Below, one piece after another: positions 10,576 through 21,190 of a stretch of DNA of 60,000 nt. Positions within the stretch are counted from its first letter, which is position 1. Every line of letters begins with the position of its first letter. The notes under the pieces were generated by a model. The model ran no database searches. It saw only the letters and a program-made list of their open reading frames with translations, and was not told the origin of the DNA. Source of the DNA: Mesostigma viride (lineage: Eukaryota > Streptophyta > Mesostigmatophyceae > Mesostigmatales > Mesostigmataceae). The stretch spans positions 1,074,590 through 1,134,589 of the forward strand of contig RPFO01000132.1 of NCBI GenBank assembly GCA_009746045.1. Reading direction: 5' to 3'. Made by a program: the position numbers and the translations under genes.

Positions 10576-11812
10576 GCGCATGACCCTAGACCGTCCTTGT
10601 TCTTGAGGTTGCTTTTCCTCGACAATCGTTTTCAAAGGCTTGCTGTCTCGAGGTGCAAGGCAACCCCCCCAAGAGGTTGTTTCGGATCATATGGGTCGTT
10701 CTTGAAAGGGGTCGTCCAGCTCGCATGTCCACTGGCAGGAAGGTGCCCCTTTTTCTCTGCTCCTGCGGCTGGGAAGGGCTCTGCCCCTCTTCTTCTCCCC
10801 TTTCTTCTCATCATGTTGTCTAGCCAGCAGCGCCCCTTATCTTTCCTTGACGAGTCTCCGGGGCACACGATGAGATTCGGGACTCTAGCGCATCTGGGCC
10901 GTGGACAAGGTGAGCCGAGCGCACCTGCAAGAGCGTGCACAAGGGAGCATGTACGTGGGGGGCTGCCTACAGAGGAGACCCCCAGGCCTGCTTTTGAGAC
11001 TTGGCCCGTGCACACATACCTCTCTTGAGTATCCACGTGGCCATGGTGGGGCATCGCGCCTGATACTCAACAGATGAGGTCGCATCACACTTCATGAGGC
11101 CGCATACCCCTGCGGCAGCGACGACGTGCCGGTGCACACGGCCTGTGCCAGGGAATGTGTCGTCCTGGTTGCCGGTACCCAGTTGCCGGTAGCTGGTACC
11201 CACTGGCCGGTAGCCAGTAGTCGGTAGCTGGCACCCGCTGACCTGGAGGCGGATGTTGGTAGCTGCTTCGGCATATATCCAGGACACAACCAGCACATCT
11301 GTGCCAGTTCCGGCTTTGGCAGAGCAAGGCCTTGGGTTGCCGCTGTGTGCGGGCAGGTTGGCTGGCCGTGTCATCCCCCCTTCTTGCCACACTGCACACC
11401 AGTATCTCCTGTGTGGTTTGCTGTGCGGCGTATGTATTGTCTAGATCGCACGCTTGATAGCGCGCCCATATACCGCACAGGTGATGGCAAGTCAAGGTGT
11501 ATGGAATTCAAGATCTTACGTGCAACCATGCAGTGTTTCTAGGTGGCCCCTGCCCGTTTGAAGTCTTCCCACTTGGGGTTTCTGCAGCGGTGAATTAGAA
11601 GTTCTTGGCACAGTCAGGAACATGCATGCATCGAGGCCCAGTGGCTGTGTTGCATTCCCGATGCACGATGGGCGTAGCAATCATTTAGGGGGCTTTGGGC
11701 CGAGAATAAGCATCGAACTGAAATTGTTCACTGAAACAACAGATCCTGGGGATTGAAAATGCCGCTAATTGGATGATTGCTGTAGTAAGTACTTGCGTGT
11801 CATGCGCACGGG
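10576..11812. other. PAM18 3' region and intergenic sequence
   Basis: No gene is supported. Around 11165-11245 there is a short imperfect tandem repeat of a GCCGGTAGCTGGTACCCA-like unit. The remaining ORFs have no recognisable domain. Confidence 0.5.
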
Positions 11813-12366
11813 CATTAAATTAAATTAAATTATAACATGCCTCCGTTGGGAGATCATGTAGCACATATTCCTTGATGGATGGGTGGAGGTGGAGGAAGCC
11901 GCGTGATCGAACTAACCTAACTCTAAGCTATCGAGTCTAGAAAATCCTAACTACGCTACTCAGCAAAACGCCCCTTCCTCTTTGGGGGGGGTGGCTTGCC
12001 CACAGGGGCTGGCGTGTGAGCCTGGACAATCTTCTGCCACCGCTTCTTGTTCTGCATGGCAGTCCAAAGAAGGGAGAGAGAGTGGATTAAATTAAAATTA
12101 AATTATAACATGCCTCCGTTGGGAGATCATGTAGCACATATTCCTTAATGGATGGGTGGAGTGGAAGGAGCGGCGTAATCGAACTAACCTAACTCTAAGC
12201 TATATCTAGTCTAGAAAATCCTAACTACATAGTTACTCATCAAAACGCCTCCTCCGCTTGGGGGGAGGTGGCTTGCCCAGAGGGGCTGGCGTGTGAGCCT
12301 GGACAATCTTTTGCCACCGCGTCTTGTTCTGCATGGCAGTCCAATTAAAGAAGGGAGAGAGAGTGG
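11813..12366 (-). mobile_element. Two tandem LINE 3' ends with TTTAA-type tails
   Basis: A segment of about 260-275 bases occurs twice in direct order (about 11815-12086 and 12087-12366). On the minus strand each ends in a short hairpin (CTCC-loop-GGAG) followed by an ATTTAATTTAA-like tail at about 11815-11836 and 12087-12110. The upper copy is continuous with the LINE reverse transcriptase ORF (stop at 12345-12347). The lower copy is a 5'-truncated duplicate. Confidence 0.8.
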
Positions 12367-13192
12367 ATGCGGTATTCAAACTGGGCTGGGACCACTAGGT
12401 CGTCCAGCAACATCTGGATGTAGTTCGTGACATGTTTCCCTACCCTTTTAGGAATGCCCTTGGGGCCAGGCCAGGTCAGAATATGCCGCCCTGGCTGGCC
12501 AAGCCGCTGGGGGCCTGCCAGACCAAGGGCGGTGTCAACCTGGCTGGTGCGAGCAAGGTGTCCTACAAATGCTATCCTACGCTGCCTAGTCTCGTCCGAA
12601 ATACGAGGCATACCCTGATACAAAGACTCTAATGATGGGCGCTTGGAAAACCCTACGTTCAGGACCTGTCGGAGCATCCTGTAAACCGTGCCGTCGAGCT
12701 TAGCTGCCAGTGTGGGTGTGATCGTCCATGCCTCGGCGCCATACGTGAGCACCGTGAGGACGAGGACCTTGAAGAGCATGCGCTTGCGGTGCTCGCCCAG
12801 GCCCTTCGAGCGCCAGTAGGTGTTGAGCGAACGGAGCCTGGCCCAGGCCAGGCCGATGCGATGTCCACATCGTCTGCGGTGTCAGGGAGCCTACTCCCCA
12901 ACAGTTTGAAGCAATCCGGAACGGGACCTCCGTCCCGTCGAGCAGGCACGGCAGCGGTGGGCAACTGGAGGCCCCAATCACCACCGCCTCAGTTTTGACA
13001 CTAATCTCCAACCCCACCGCCCTCGCCTCCAGGCCCAGACAATCCAGCCAGGTCTGAATGTGCTCCGGGCGCGCGATGAGGGTGGTGTCATCCGCATAAA
13101 TCAGGTCGGCCATGCGGTAGCCAGGTTTAACCCCGCCGTGCTCGCGCTCGTTAAGGATGTCTGGACAAGCCTGGCTCGAACCTCTTTTTGGG
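12345..13192 (-). pseudogene. LINE ORF2, C-terminal part of reverse transcriptase (broken)
   Basis: On the minus strand this is the 3' part of a non-LTR retrotransposon ORF2. The catalytic YADDT is near 13105, then KTEAVVIG, then after a frame break the C-terminal YGAEAWT...LDGTVYRMLR region typical of LINE proteins. Its 5' neighbour in the same ORF is at 14955 and beyond. The two are separated by a TTAA element, and when that is removed the frame runs straight across (…TALNPKRGSSQ…). At least one frameshift within this part makes it non-functional as given. Confidence 0.88.
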
Positions 13193-14954
13193 TTAACCCG
13201 TGTTTTTTTACAACGCGATACATCGTGTTGTAGGGTTAGAACGCGATGTATCGCGTTGTAATCTGACACGTGGCAAACCTATTAAACATGCGATTTTTGG
13301 TCTGAAACTTTCAAAATAGGTCAGAAACATCTCATAGAATTCAAGAAAAAATCCTGGTATTTTTGGTATTTTTTTTGTGACAGCTGCAAACAAATATGTA
13401 CCACTGAAATCAGGCATTTTCGCGGGACGAAGGTGAAGACGACGGCGATGGCGGCAGGTAGATCTCGCCAGTTTTCGCGCGAATTTCAGTGGTTGTTGGG
13501 TAGCACGACCATGATGATGCGTTCAAAGGTTGATAATTAGGTTTCTACGAGTTTGTTGAGGTACTGGGGCAAAGGAAACGTAGTTTTTTCCAGTTTCTCA
13601 CCCAACTTTCATGCGGAAACCCTGGAAACCGGCATACATATTATTACGTCAAGACTCGGGTCTGCTGCGGCACCATGCTTGGTATTTCCATGGTGTTTCG
13701 ACTTCTTAACACATGTTTATTCATTCCGAACGCCCGGACTCTCGGCTAAACCGAGATTTGTGCAGACTTTTATTGGGTAGCTCCGGGCATGATGGTGCCT
13801 GCAAATTAATAGCGTAAGGCGTGACCGTGGCTATTGCTACGGTATGCTGTATTTTCCTGGAAATGGCCTCCTCTGCCACCGGCTCAATAGTGCTTGCAGG
13901 CGTAAGTATATCGTGTTTCTACCTAGTTTCTGCCAGTTTTCCACTTATTTCTACCGACCTCTGCCCAGCCTCTCTAAGACCGCCATCCTACTCGACGTTG
14001 CTTGCATGTCAGCCAGAGCAGGTTGCAGTTGTGCAGTATTTAGGTGCTGTATACGTCGTCAAGCCGTGCATATATCGTGAGGATTGGATGTTGATGGTTT
14101 ATACTGCGTTGATTGTGCAAGAAGATCAGCTGGGTGCCCATAATCATGGTGTATAACCATGTGTTGTTAGTAGCATCTTGCCACCATTTGCTAGCATGCA
14201 TTCCAGCGTCATCTTTGCCTGCATGTAAGCTCATGGATCACTCAACCTATCCAAGCCTTGCATTACACGTCGGCCTCTTTCTTTCAGTATTGCACGCGTT
14301 ATGGAATGAAAACCCAGCACCTCCATTCCCACGAGGCATGTGCTCAACACGTTGTGAGAGTGGATGATGCTTTGGCTATGGCTGCCTGATTCAGTCATAT
14401 TAGGTCATCCAGTCATGATGTTTGATGCATGTTTGATGCAGTATAACTTATACAACACCTATTTTCAACGTTTTGACCCTCCAAGCTCACTATGGCCCCG
14501 TTTATGGGGCTCGGGTCGTTGCGTAATGTTGTCAAGGGCTCTCATGTTTCCCACTGCGTTGTACTGCGTTGTAATTGTGATGCTAATGAAAAATAGCTCC
14601 AGTGGCCCAATGGGCCTGAGTTTTGTTTCATAGAGCCTGCATATGTTGCCCATAGCTCGTGCAAGAAGCCAGATTTTTTTCATGAACCATTTGTGCATGA
14701 ATAAGCACATGACTTGTGACCTAGGGTCAAGAAATCGCGGTCATGGTCAGACCCCCCTGTATTCAAACCAGTGTATCTCTCTAATGAATAAGCATTTTGT
14801 AGGTCTGTCAAGTAGCTCAAAAAATCCTTTGATTTATGGGCTTTCAGGAAAGTATATACATGACCATGAAAAAAAATTTTCCTTAGGTGCTATACGCGTT
14901 CTAAAAAAAGCTTACAACGCGATATATCGCGTTCTAATTAAAAACACGGGTTAA
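13193..14954. mobile_element. piggyBac-like TTAA element inserted in LINE ORF2
   Basis: The element (13197-14950, 1754 bases) begins CCCGTGTTTTT and ends with the inverse AAAAACACGGG. TTAA lies immediately outside both ends (13193-13196 and 14951-14954). TTAA duplication is the hallmark of piggyBac transposons. Near-palindromic subterminal motifs of the form AACGCGATAYATCGCGTT occur twice at the left end (about 13211-13261) and once at the right (about 14912-14937). No transposase was recognised in its short ORFs, so it looks non-autonomous. Removing the element plus one TTAA restores the interrupted LINE reading frame, showing a precise insertion. Confidence 0.88.
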
Positions 14955-17500
14955 GAGCAGTAAAGCGCGCACATGCCCGGCGCATGACGTGATCCACGAC
15001 AATAATGAACAGGTATGGGGATCGCAGGACACAACCTTGCCACACCCCGTGGGGAAGGGGGAATGGTGGGGTGGTGCCTTCCGCAGTCCGCACTACTGCC
15101 TGTGAGCCCTCATACAGTCGACGAATGGCAGCAATAAACGCTGGTGGCACCCGATCCAGAGCTAGGATGGCCCAAAGAGCCTCCCAGAGGACCGTGTCAA
15201 AGGCCTTGATATAGTCAACAAAAATGAAGATCAGCGCCGCAAACTGTCAGGGCAAAGGCGACGCACCTCCTCCATCAACCGGCGCGCGACAAACACAGCC
15301 ATGACAGTGTTACTACGACCACGACGGAAACCCATCTGAGACTCACCCATGCAGGTGTGGGTCCAGCGCGGGGCGGAGCCTGTGCAGCATCATGCGCATG
15401 AAGACCTTCAGCGCGGCGCTCTGGAGGCAGACACCCCGGTATATAGTAATTACCGGGGTCAGCAGTAGAGCCCTTCTTGTACAGCATGACGCGGATGGCC
15501 GTCTGCATGCCACTCATGCAGCAGGCGGAGGCTCGTCAGAGCTAGAGCAGGACCCGGTTGCAGAACGCCAGCAGAAGATCCCTCACCGCCGGGTCAGGGG
15601 TCTTCAGCAGCTCAGTTGAAAGGTGGTCGGCACCGACCGCCGCGTCGTACGGCCGCAGGCGAGCAAGGGCGCCGTCTAATTCCTTCAAAGTGAAGGGGTG
15701 GACGACGTCGTTGGTGGCAAGGCAGCCCTCCTGCAAGGCGGGGACTTGGTAGTCCGCGGCCGAGAAGGGGGCCGCCGGCGGCGGCGGGGGTCCGGCGACC
15801 CCGAGACGGGCGGCCGTCTCGGGGTGAAGCGGCGGGGGGGGGGGCGCGAGCCCCACCTGTCAAGGAAACATTGTGGGCCAACCAGCGGTCAAGGCTTACC
15901 GGCGCCGTGCCGTCCCCCGTGTGCTCCACCGGGGTGCGCTGCCGCCAGCCGCCGAGCCGGTCGAGGTGGTACCACATGTCCTTGCCCTGGTTGCGAGCTT
16001 GGCAAGCCTTGGCATCTGCGATGCACTGAGCCGCCTCTGCGTCCTGCATGAGCGTGCTCGTAGGCCTCCACGAGGGTGGCCTTGAGCACCGGTTTCTGCA
16101 GCGGGGTCCCGGTTACGCTTGAGGAGGCGGTGCGGGGCGGCCAAGACCTTGGGGTACGTCCTGGCGGTAGAGCGGGCCGGGGCGGCGGCGGGGCATGACC
16201 GGCAGGTGCCGGGCCGCAAGCAACGGGGCACCGGGGCCGCAAAGCCCGCAAAAATATGGCGGCATTGGGAGCACCCTGGTCCAGCTCGTCGACGTCCGCC
16301 CGCGGGCGTCCAGGGCCGACAGGTACGCCAAGTCGGCACCGGTTCCGCGCGTGCTCAGCGTCCGTCCAGTCCTCAGGATCTCCCCGGACCGGGCGTAGGG
16401 CAGACCAGTCCGGGGCGGGCCATGCACTGGGGCGCGGCGCGCGGGGACATGGAACCGGAGCCGAATGGTCGCGCGCACCAACCGGTGGTCAGAGCACACC
16501 GTGGGCGTATCAAACACTCGGGTGTCCAGAACCGAGGTGCACCTGGGCTGGGCACCGTACCACCACGTATAGTCCAGATAGGCCTGACGGCCGTTAGGGC
16601 CACGAAAAGTGACCAACAATTAAGTCCTGTGAGGGACGTTGGGAGTGGCAGTTGACAGCAACCATGGCCCGCTATCCCGCAAAAAGGCAGAAAACAGGGG
16701 GGTGTTGTCGTTAGCAGCCGTGTCAGCAGGCGCAAAGCGACTGCCAGCAGTGCCCACGGGGAGCGTGGCATTGGCGTCGAGCAGCATAACCAAAAAGTGG
16801 CGGGCCGGAGTGACCCCCTCAAGGCTATGCAAGGACTCGAAGAACTTCTGGCGTTCCAACTCAGGCAGACCACTACGGGGTGCGTAGCCCACCCCCACCG
16901 TGAGGTGGTGTTTAGACCGCCCCTCGACGGAGGTGAAATGTGCTACCATAAGGCGCACGTGGGGTTAGAAACTTAAGCGTGCTGAGGCTAGCAACTGCCA
17001 GCGGCGAACATGCACAACATCCACATTGGCCTGTCAGACCAACACCACATTGCATGGCCTGACGTACCGCTCGGCCAGCGAAGTAAAACCGCCAGCCACC
17101 CGCCAGGCGATCAGTATTCACCATGCCAAGTGGCACCGAGCGGCGATGCTCTTGCACGCCTAGAATAGAGACACGATGGGCTATGCAGAAGGCAACGAGC
17201 TCTTCTACCCGATAGCTATGGCCGTCGTCTGCTAGCAATATGTGCGTGCATTCAAGGTGGCAAGGGCCAAGGATGCCTGCTGGCCCAACAGGGGAGAACG
17301 GCGATGGATGATGGGGGTGGATGCAGCGGGAGATGGGGCCGGTGGGGGTGGAACGGAAGGGGTGGAAACGGAGGGTATAGTGCTTTTCATCGCATTGATT
17401 TTGTCCTGCAAGCGTAGGATGCGAGCCTGCCGCTTGCTCGGGCGGGGGGGGAGTATTCGGGGGTGATTGCACAACGCCGAGGCGTAGGTAATCTAGTAGC
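14955..17500 (-). pseudogene. LINE ORF2, endonuclease and N-terminal reverse transcriptase (broken)
   Basis: Minus-strand pieces in three frames give, in order, an AP-like endonuclease and the front of the reverse transcriptase. The endonuclease shows LATLNARTYC and LGVQEHRR (about 17265-17125), VGYAPRSG, DANA in place of GDFNA, LDYTWWYG and SDHRLVRA (about 16475). The reverse transcriptase shows ADHLSTELLK, GFRRGRSNT (about 15330), a VDY-KAFDTV block (about 15210) and GVWQGCVL (about 15050). Several frameshifts and stops show a decayed copy. The element belongs to the endonuclease-bearing LINEs. I do not assign a clade. Confidence 0.88.
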
Positions 17501-17729
17501 ACTCGTTGGGTTTTACGAATCTGACAGTTGACAGATGAAGTTGTAGCCCGAAATACCGGCACCACCATGTCTATCACCCGACTGCTTGGTTGCAGTCGAG
17601 GCATGGGAGTGGAACAGGGGACTGTTTAGGGGCTGTCCCCGACGCCTGTTAGCCGCGAGCCGACGAGTAGGGTTGTCTACTTACTGCATGGAACCACCAG
17701 GGGCAGCACGCTTCGTACCACGAGACTCA

Positions 17730-17843
17730 TCACGAGACTCGAGCACCCGTGGTGTTAATATTAATCTCAACACCAACAAAGAAGGCAGCAAAGCGACCAT
17801 CCGACTTCAGACGCATCTGCACACGCTTCGGACCCCCCGGTAC
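17730..17843 (-). pseudogene. LINE ORF1, C-terminal end (3' side of LTR insertion)
   Basis: The minus-strand frame reads PGGPKRVQMRLKSDGRF... to a stop at 17730-17732. Joined through a single GGTAC to 39084 it continues the ORF1 frame found at 39085-39300 (…EKRRNGNV|PGGPKRV…). The split is caused by the Ty3/gypsy insertion. Confidence 0.8.
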
Positions 17844-18416
17844 TGTTACGTCGCGTAACAATTCGTTGTAGTTACGGACGTAAATTAGGTCTTTTGCCTC
17901 GGTTGTCCCTAGGTTTACGTGTAAGCTCCTATACCGGGACATTATTGTCCTCGTAACAGTACTGTGGTACATTGGGTGCCGTTGGGCGCCGCGCCGCGTA
18001 CTTTACTAGTGGTCCTGATCCTTTGGTAGAATGTAGTGGACCAGCGTGCATCTGTAGATGTAGTGGACCAGCGTGCATCTGTAGGCGAGGGCCATGTCGG
18101 CCCGAGCGTGTTGGACCGTTGGTGACCATTTATGCGCGTTCTACCCCTCGTGTGTGTACTCGGCGTGTGTTAAATGAATTAACACATTTAGGCTTGGGTC
18201 ACGGCAGTGTAGTTGTGTTTCCTTCCTCTATTCCTGGATTAAACGGGTTGTGTAAATGGCTTATGGCGTATTATAGCAACACTTACGTTAATGCATTGAG
18301 ATCTGGATCGTCTCGTTCGTCTTTCGCTAGAGGATTAACTAGAGGTGGCTTGACTAGTTTAGGTAGCATCAGGCCAGGTAGAGGTAGAGGTAGTGGTAGA
18401 TACCCGCGGCGTAACA
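17844..18416 (+). repeat. 5' LTR
   Basis: 573 bases from TGTTACG to CGTAACA, nearly identical to the LTR at 38513-39079 (a few short indels and substitutions). The start is itself palindromic (TGTTACG TCG CGTAACA). It contains a tandem pair of a 27-base unit (GTAGTGGACCAGCGTGCATC..., about 18030-18083). Near-identity of the LTRs implies a recent insertion. Confidence 0.93.
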
Positions 18417-18936
18417 ATGGACTCGGAGGAATTTTAGGTAGAGAACCAGACGACGATCCCCTGCAACATACGTCATTGAATCAACCCTTCCGCGTCCGGG
18501 AAAATGAAGACGACACCTACTTGACAGGTAATGGGGGGGTAGTGCTGCCCGATTCGGGACACGCCCTGCCTAGAAGTTAGACCTGCTCAAAGCGGATGAA
18601 CTCCTCACGTAGCTAGTTCCTTTTCCTTTTCCTCGTTTTGTTTTCTTGAGACTTGTGGCCTACTGTCGTAGATAGGTGGTTTTGGTTCTGCGTTAGAGAG
18701 ACGACTAGCGTCTCGTAGATTACACTTTTCTGCATCGTGGTAGGTTCCACCTTTTCCTTCGTGTTGCTGCTCATTAGACGGCCGCACTCGCAGAAATTCA
18801 CTGGGTCGCTGACTTTAGGACTACGAGCGCTGGACCATTGCCGCCCTCGTCATTTCGGTGATCCAGATAACCCAGCTAAGTCGACTCCTACCCCTTCCAC
18901 TCCTATCGTGACTACTCAAGAACAAGGTGCGTTACC
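18417..18936 (+). other. Leader between 5' LTR and first ORF
   Basis: TGGACTCGGAGG starts one base after the LTR end (18418) and is the candidate primer binding site. The matching tRNA was not identified. A GACAG/gtaatg at about 18526 could act as a splice donor. A short upstream ORF (18737-18940) ends in the ATGA that starts the next ORF, which would allow termination-reinitiation. Confidence 0.5.
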
Positions 18937-19329
18937 ATGAGCCAGCGGCGATCTTTTACTGCTCCTTCCCATTCTTCTAGTGATAATAGTCTAGCTAAAT
19001 ATTACGTAGTGATTACGCCTCAATGGTCCTCCATTTTCCTTTCTTGGTCCGACGCTAGGAAGATTGTCCAGAACCGTGTATACAACGTAATTAGGTATAA
19101 GAAATTTATGACCTTCGAAGAAGCTCAGCAGTTCCTTATAGATCATAGCCAATCAGATTTAGGCCTGCACGTACGCCCTATTCCTCATGGTCGTCCTCCC
19201 GTAGAAGCTCTAGTCTTTGCTACCCCTCCTTCTTCTCCCCCTAAACGGGCTGCATCCTCATCTACCTTAGACACTCCTCTCACCTTAGAATTCGGTTCCC
19301 TATCCATTACTGTTGTTAAAAAGGATTGA
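18937..19329 (+). CDS. Retroelement ORF with RNase H1-type hybrid-binding (viroplasmin-like) domain, copy A
   Basis: This 130-residue protein lies upstream of gag. Residues 21-70 read AKYYVVITPQW...FLSWSDARKIV...YKKFMTFEEAQQFL, which matches the pattern of the RNase HI N-terminal double-strand/hybrid-binding domain (Cauli_VI/viroplasmin family: a K-[FY]-Y-[AV]-V start, a 'W' followed by a helix, then YK-F-T-EEA-FL). The C-terminal 60 residues are Pro/Ser rich. In RNase H1 the domain binds RNA-DNA hybrids. A role with the reverse-transcription complex is an inference. It is separate from the catalytic RNase H inside pol. The ATG overlaps the stop of a short upstream ORF. Copy C has a 110-residue frameshifted version at 29374-29706. 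Confidence 0.75.
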   Translation: MSQRRSFTAPSHSSSDNSLAKYYVVITPQWSSIFLSWSDARKIVQNRVYNVIRYKKFMTFEEAQQFLIDHSQSDLGLHVRPIPHGRPPVEALVFATPPSSPPKRAASSSTLDTPLTLEFGSLSITVVKKD

Positions 19330-19453
19330 TTTAAATTGTTTCCTTCTTTTAAGACATTAAAAGCTTTTTCCTTTCTTTCCTTGCCTTAAATTAGGCCTTG
19401 TCCTTTATCCTTGTGGCTTTCAGTTAGACTCCTAATCATTTACTTAATTAAAA

Positions 19454-21190
19454 ATGGATCCAGTGGGTGGTAACATGTCGCCTATACCTACCAACACTCC
19501 TACTATGAGTAATAATAATAATAATAATACTAACAACCATAACAACAATCGTGGTAACCGACGGGACTCACTTGAAACGGTGCACCATCTCACTCCTCAA
19601 GGTAATCTGCGTACCTCACCTCCTTCTCCTGTTGCTGGTGGTCGCCGTCGTCCCTCACTTACCCCTCCTACCTATGAACAACGTATGCATGTCAGATTTA
19701 GTGATGACCCTTCCCTTACCCTGAACCAGGCCCCTGCCCCTCCTGCAACCTTGGCTCAACCCCCCAGCAGGTCCTCACTAACCAACAATGTTGCTAGGCC
19801 TCCTTCCCACCCTGTGCCTTCCATGCCTGCTTTTAACACGGGTCGTGCCTCTGCCCCTGTCGGCCCTTCTGGGCGCCCTAGTGCAGTTCCCTTTTACCCA
19901 CCTGCTTCCTGGTCCTACCCTGAGACGGCCTATGAGGCAGCCCAGGTCCCTACCCGTGTGGCTGATTTAGAAGTTAACAGTGATTTCAGCACCATGCCCC
20001 TAGATGATAGAAATTATGATCATTTTGCCTACTCCTCTCTTCGTGAGCAATATACTGTCCCCTTCTCTTATGGGCACCAGCCTGAAACGGTGGCCCCTTC
20101 TAGACCCCTACCCAAGACTTTTCCTCTTCCTTCCTTCTATCCCGCTTATGTAGCAGTGGAAGATAGTGGCCCTATGGGAAAAACTGACTCTTCTAATCCC
20201 CCTAAGCCCCCTGCTCTTCCCCTCTTTGCTAACCTTCCCAAGCTGGATGTCAAGTCTACCCCTCAACAGTTTTTCACCTTTATTATGTTGCTTACCCAGA
20301 ACACAGAGTCGTGGCAGAATCATAATAGATGGCGTCTCTCTGATGCTGTATTAGTTCCTCACTATCTTACAACCTGCATTACTCCTGAGCTTGCTAACCT
20401 CATTCAGTGTGAGTCTTTGGCCTCTCATGCCTACCCTAACTCTGTAGCAGAATTGTTTAAGCGTTTAGAGAACCATTTAGTCCCTCCTGATTCAGATTGG
20501 CAGGATAGATTAGCCTTTGGTACCTTGCAGCAGGGTACTAAATCATTTAAGGAGTATATGAAAGAGTTTGATGCTCAGATGGTACGAATTAGGGATTTGT
20601 CGGGTGCAGAAGTACGTGCTCGCTTCCTCCAAGGCCTCAGTAGACCCTTATTACGTGAAGTCAAGCGCCAGTTCTCTGCCTACCGTTTTACTGATCTGCC
20701 CCTCAAGCATGTGCGCCAGCATCTCTTGCGTGTAGCAGATTTCTTCACCACCCCTTCTCTTCCTACCCGTTCCCGTATTAATAATATTATCCTTACCCCT
20801 GAGGAGGAGAACTCCTATGTAGAAGAATTAGATATCTGTGTTACTGACCTTTCAGCCCTTGATGTCTCTCATATCACATGCTATCATTGTAAGGAAGTAG
20901 GTCATCTTAAACGTGAGTGCCCCAAGTTCCTTTCGGGTGCTCCCCCTCATCCCGACGCTCGCCCTCCTCGTACCCCTCAGCGTGCTCCTATTCGTCCTAC
21001 TTCAGGACGCATTCCCTCAGCTACCCCTAGTAGGCTGAATGCTGTGCAGGCAGGACCCCCAGGGTTCCCCTATGATAATCAGGCTCCCGCACCCTCTTCG
21101 CTCCCTCGTGACCCTCCAGCAGTGGCTTTTTCGCCAGGGTCTTCTTCGGGGTTAGTTCCTATGGATTTGGGGGGGGAGGGGGAACAGTAG
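19454..21190 (+). CDS. gag: Gag polyprotein, copy A
   Basis: 578 residues. An Asn/Pro/Ser-rich N-terminal third is followed by a retrotransposon gag (capsid-like) region at about 265-440 (with WQNHNRWRLSDAVLVPHYL and RFLQGLSRPLLREV), then a zinc knuckle CYHCKEVGHLKREC at 476-489 (CX2CX4HX4C), then a Pro-rich tail. It forms the particle and binds RNA. The ORF ends ATG GAT TTG GGG GGG GAG GGG GAA CAG TAG, and a run of eight G (21169-21176) offers a site for a -1 shift into the pol frame. Gag is intact in copy A, while copy C has single-base frameshifts. Confidence 0.92.
   Translation: MDPVGGNMSPIPTNTPTMSNNNNNNTNNHNNNRGNRRDSLETVHHLTPQGNLRTSPPSPVAGGRRRPSLTPPTYEQRMHVRFSDDPSLTLNQAPAPPATLAQPPSRSSLTNNVARPPSHPVPSMPAFNTGRASAPVGPSGRPSAVPFYPPASWSYPETAYEAAQVPTRVADLEVNSDFSTMPLDDRNYDHFAYSSLREQYTVPFSYGHQPETVAPSRPLPKTFPLPSFYPAYVAVEDSGPMGKTDSSNPPKPPALPLFANLPKLDVKSTPQQFFTFIMLLTQNTESWQNHNRWRLSDAVLVPHYLTTCITPELANLIQCESLASHAYPNSVAELFKRLENHLVPPDSDWQDRLAFGTLQQGTKSFKEYMKEFDAQMVRIRDLSGAEVRARFLQGLSRPLLREVKRQFSAYRFTDLPLKHVRQHLLRVADFFTTPSLPTRSRINNIILTPEEENSYVEELDICVTDLSALDVSHITCYHCKEVGHLKRECPKFLSGAPPHPDARPPRTPQRAPIRPTSGRIPSATPSRLNAVQAGPPGFPYDNQAPAPSSLPRDPPAVAFSPGSSSGLVPMDLGGEGEQ

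Noticed and set aside
17972-18580. 202-codon ORF running from the LTR into the leader
   Set aside because: It is made of LTR repeats and crosses the LTR border. No domain is visible, and the 3' LTR version changes after the LTR end.
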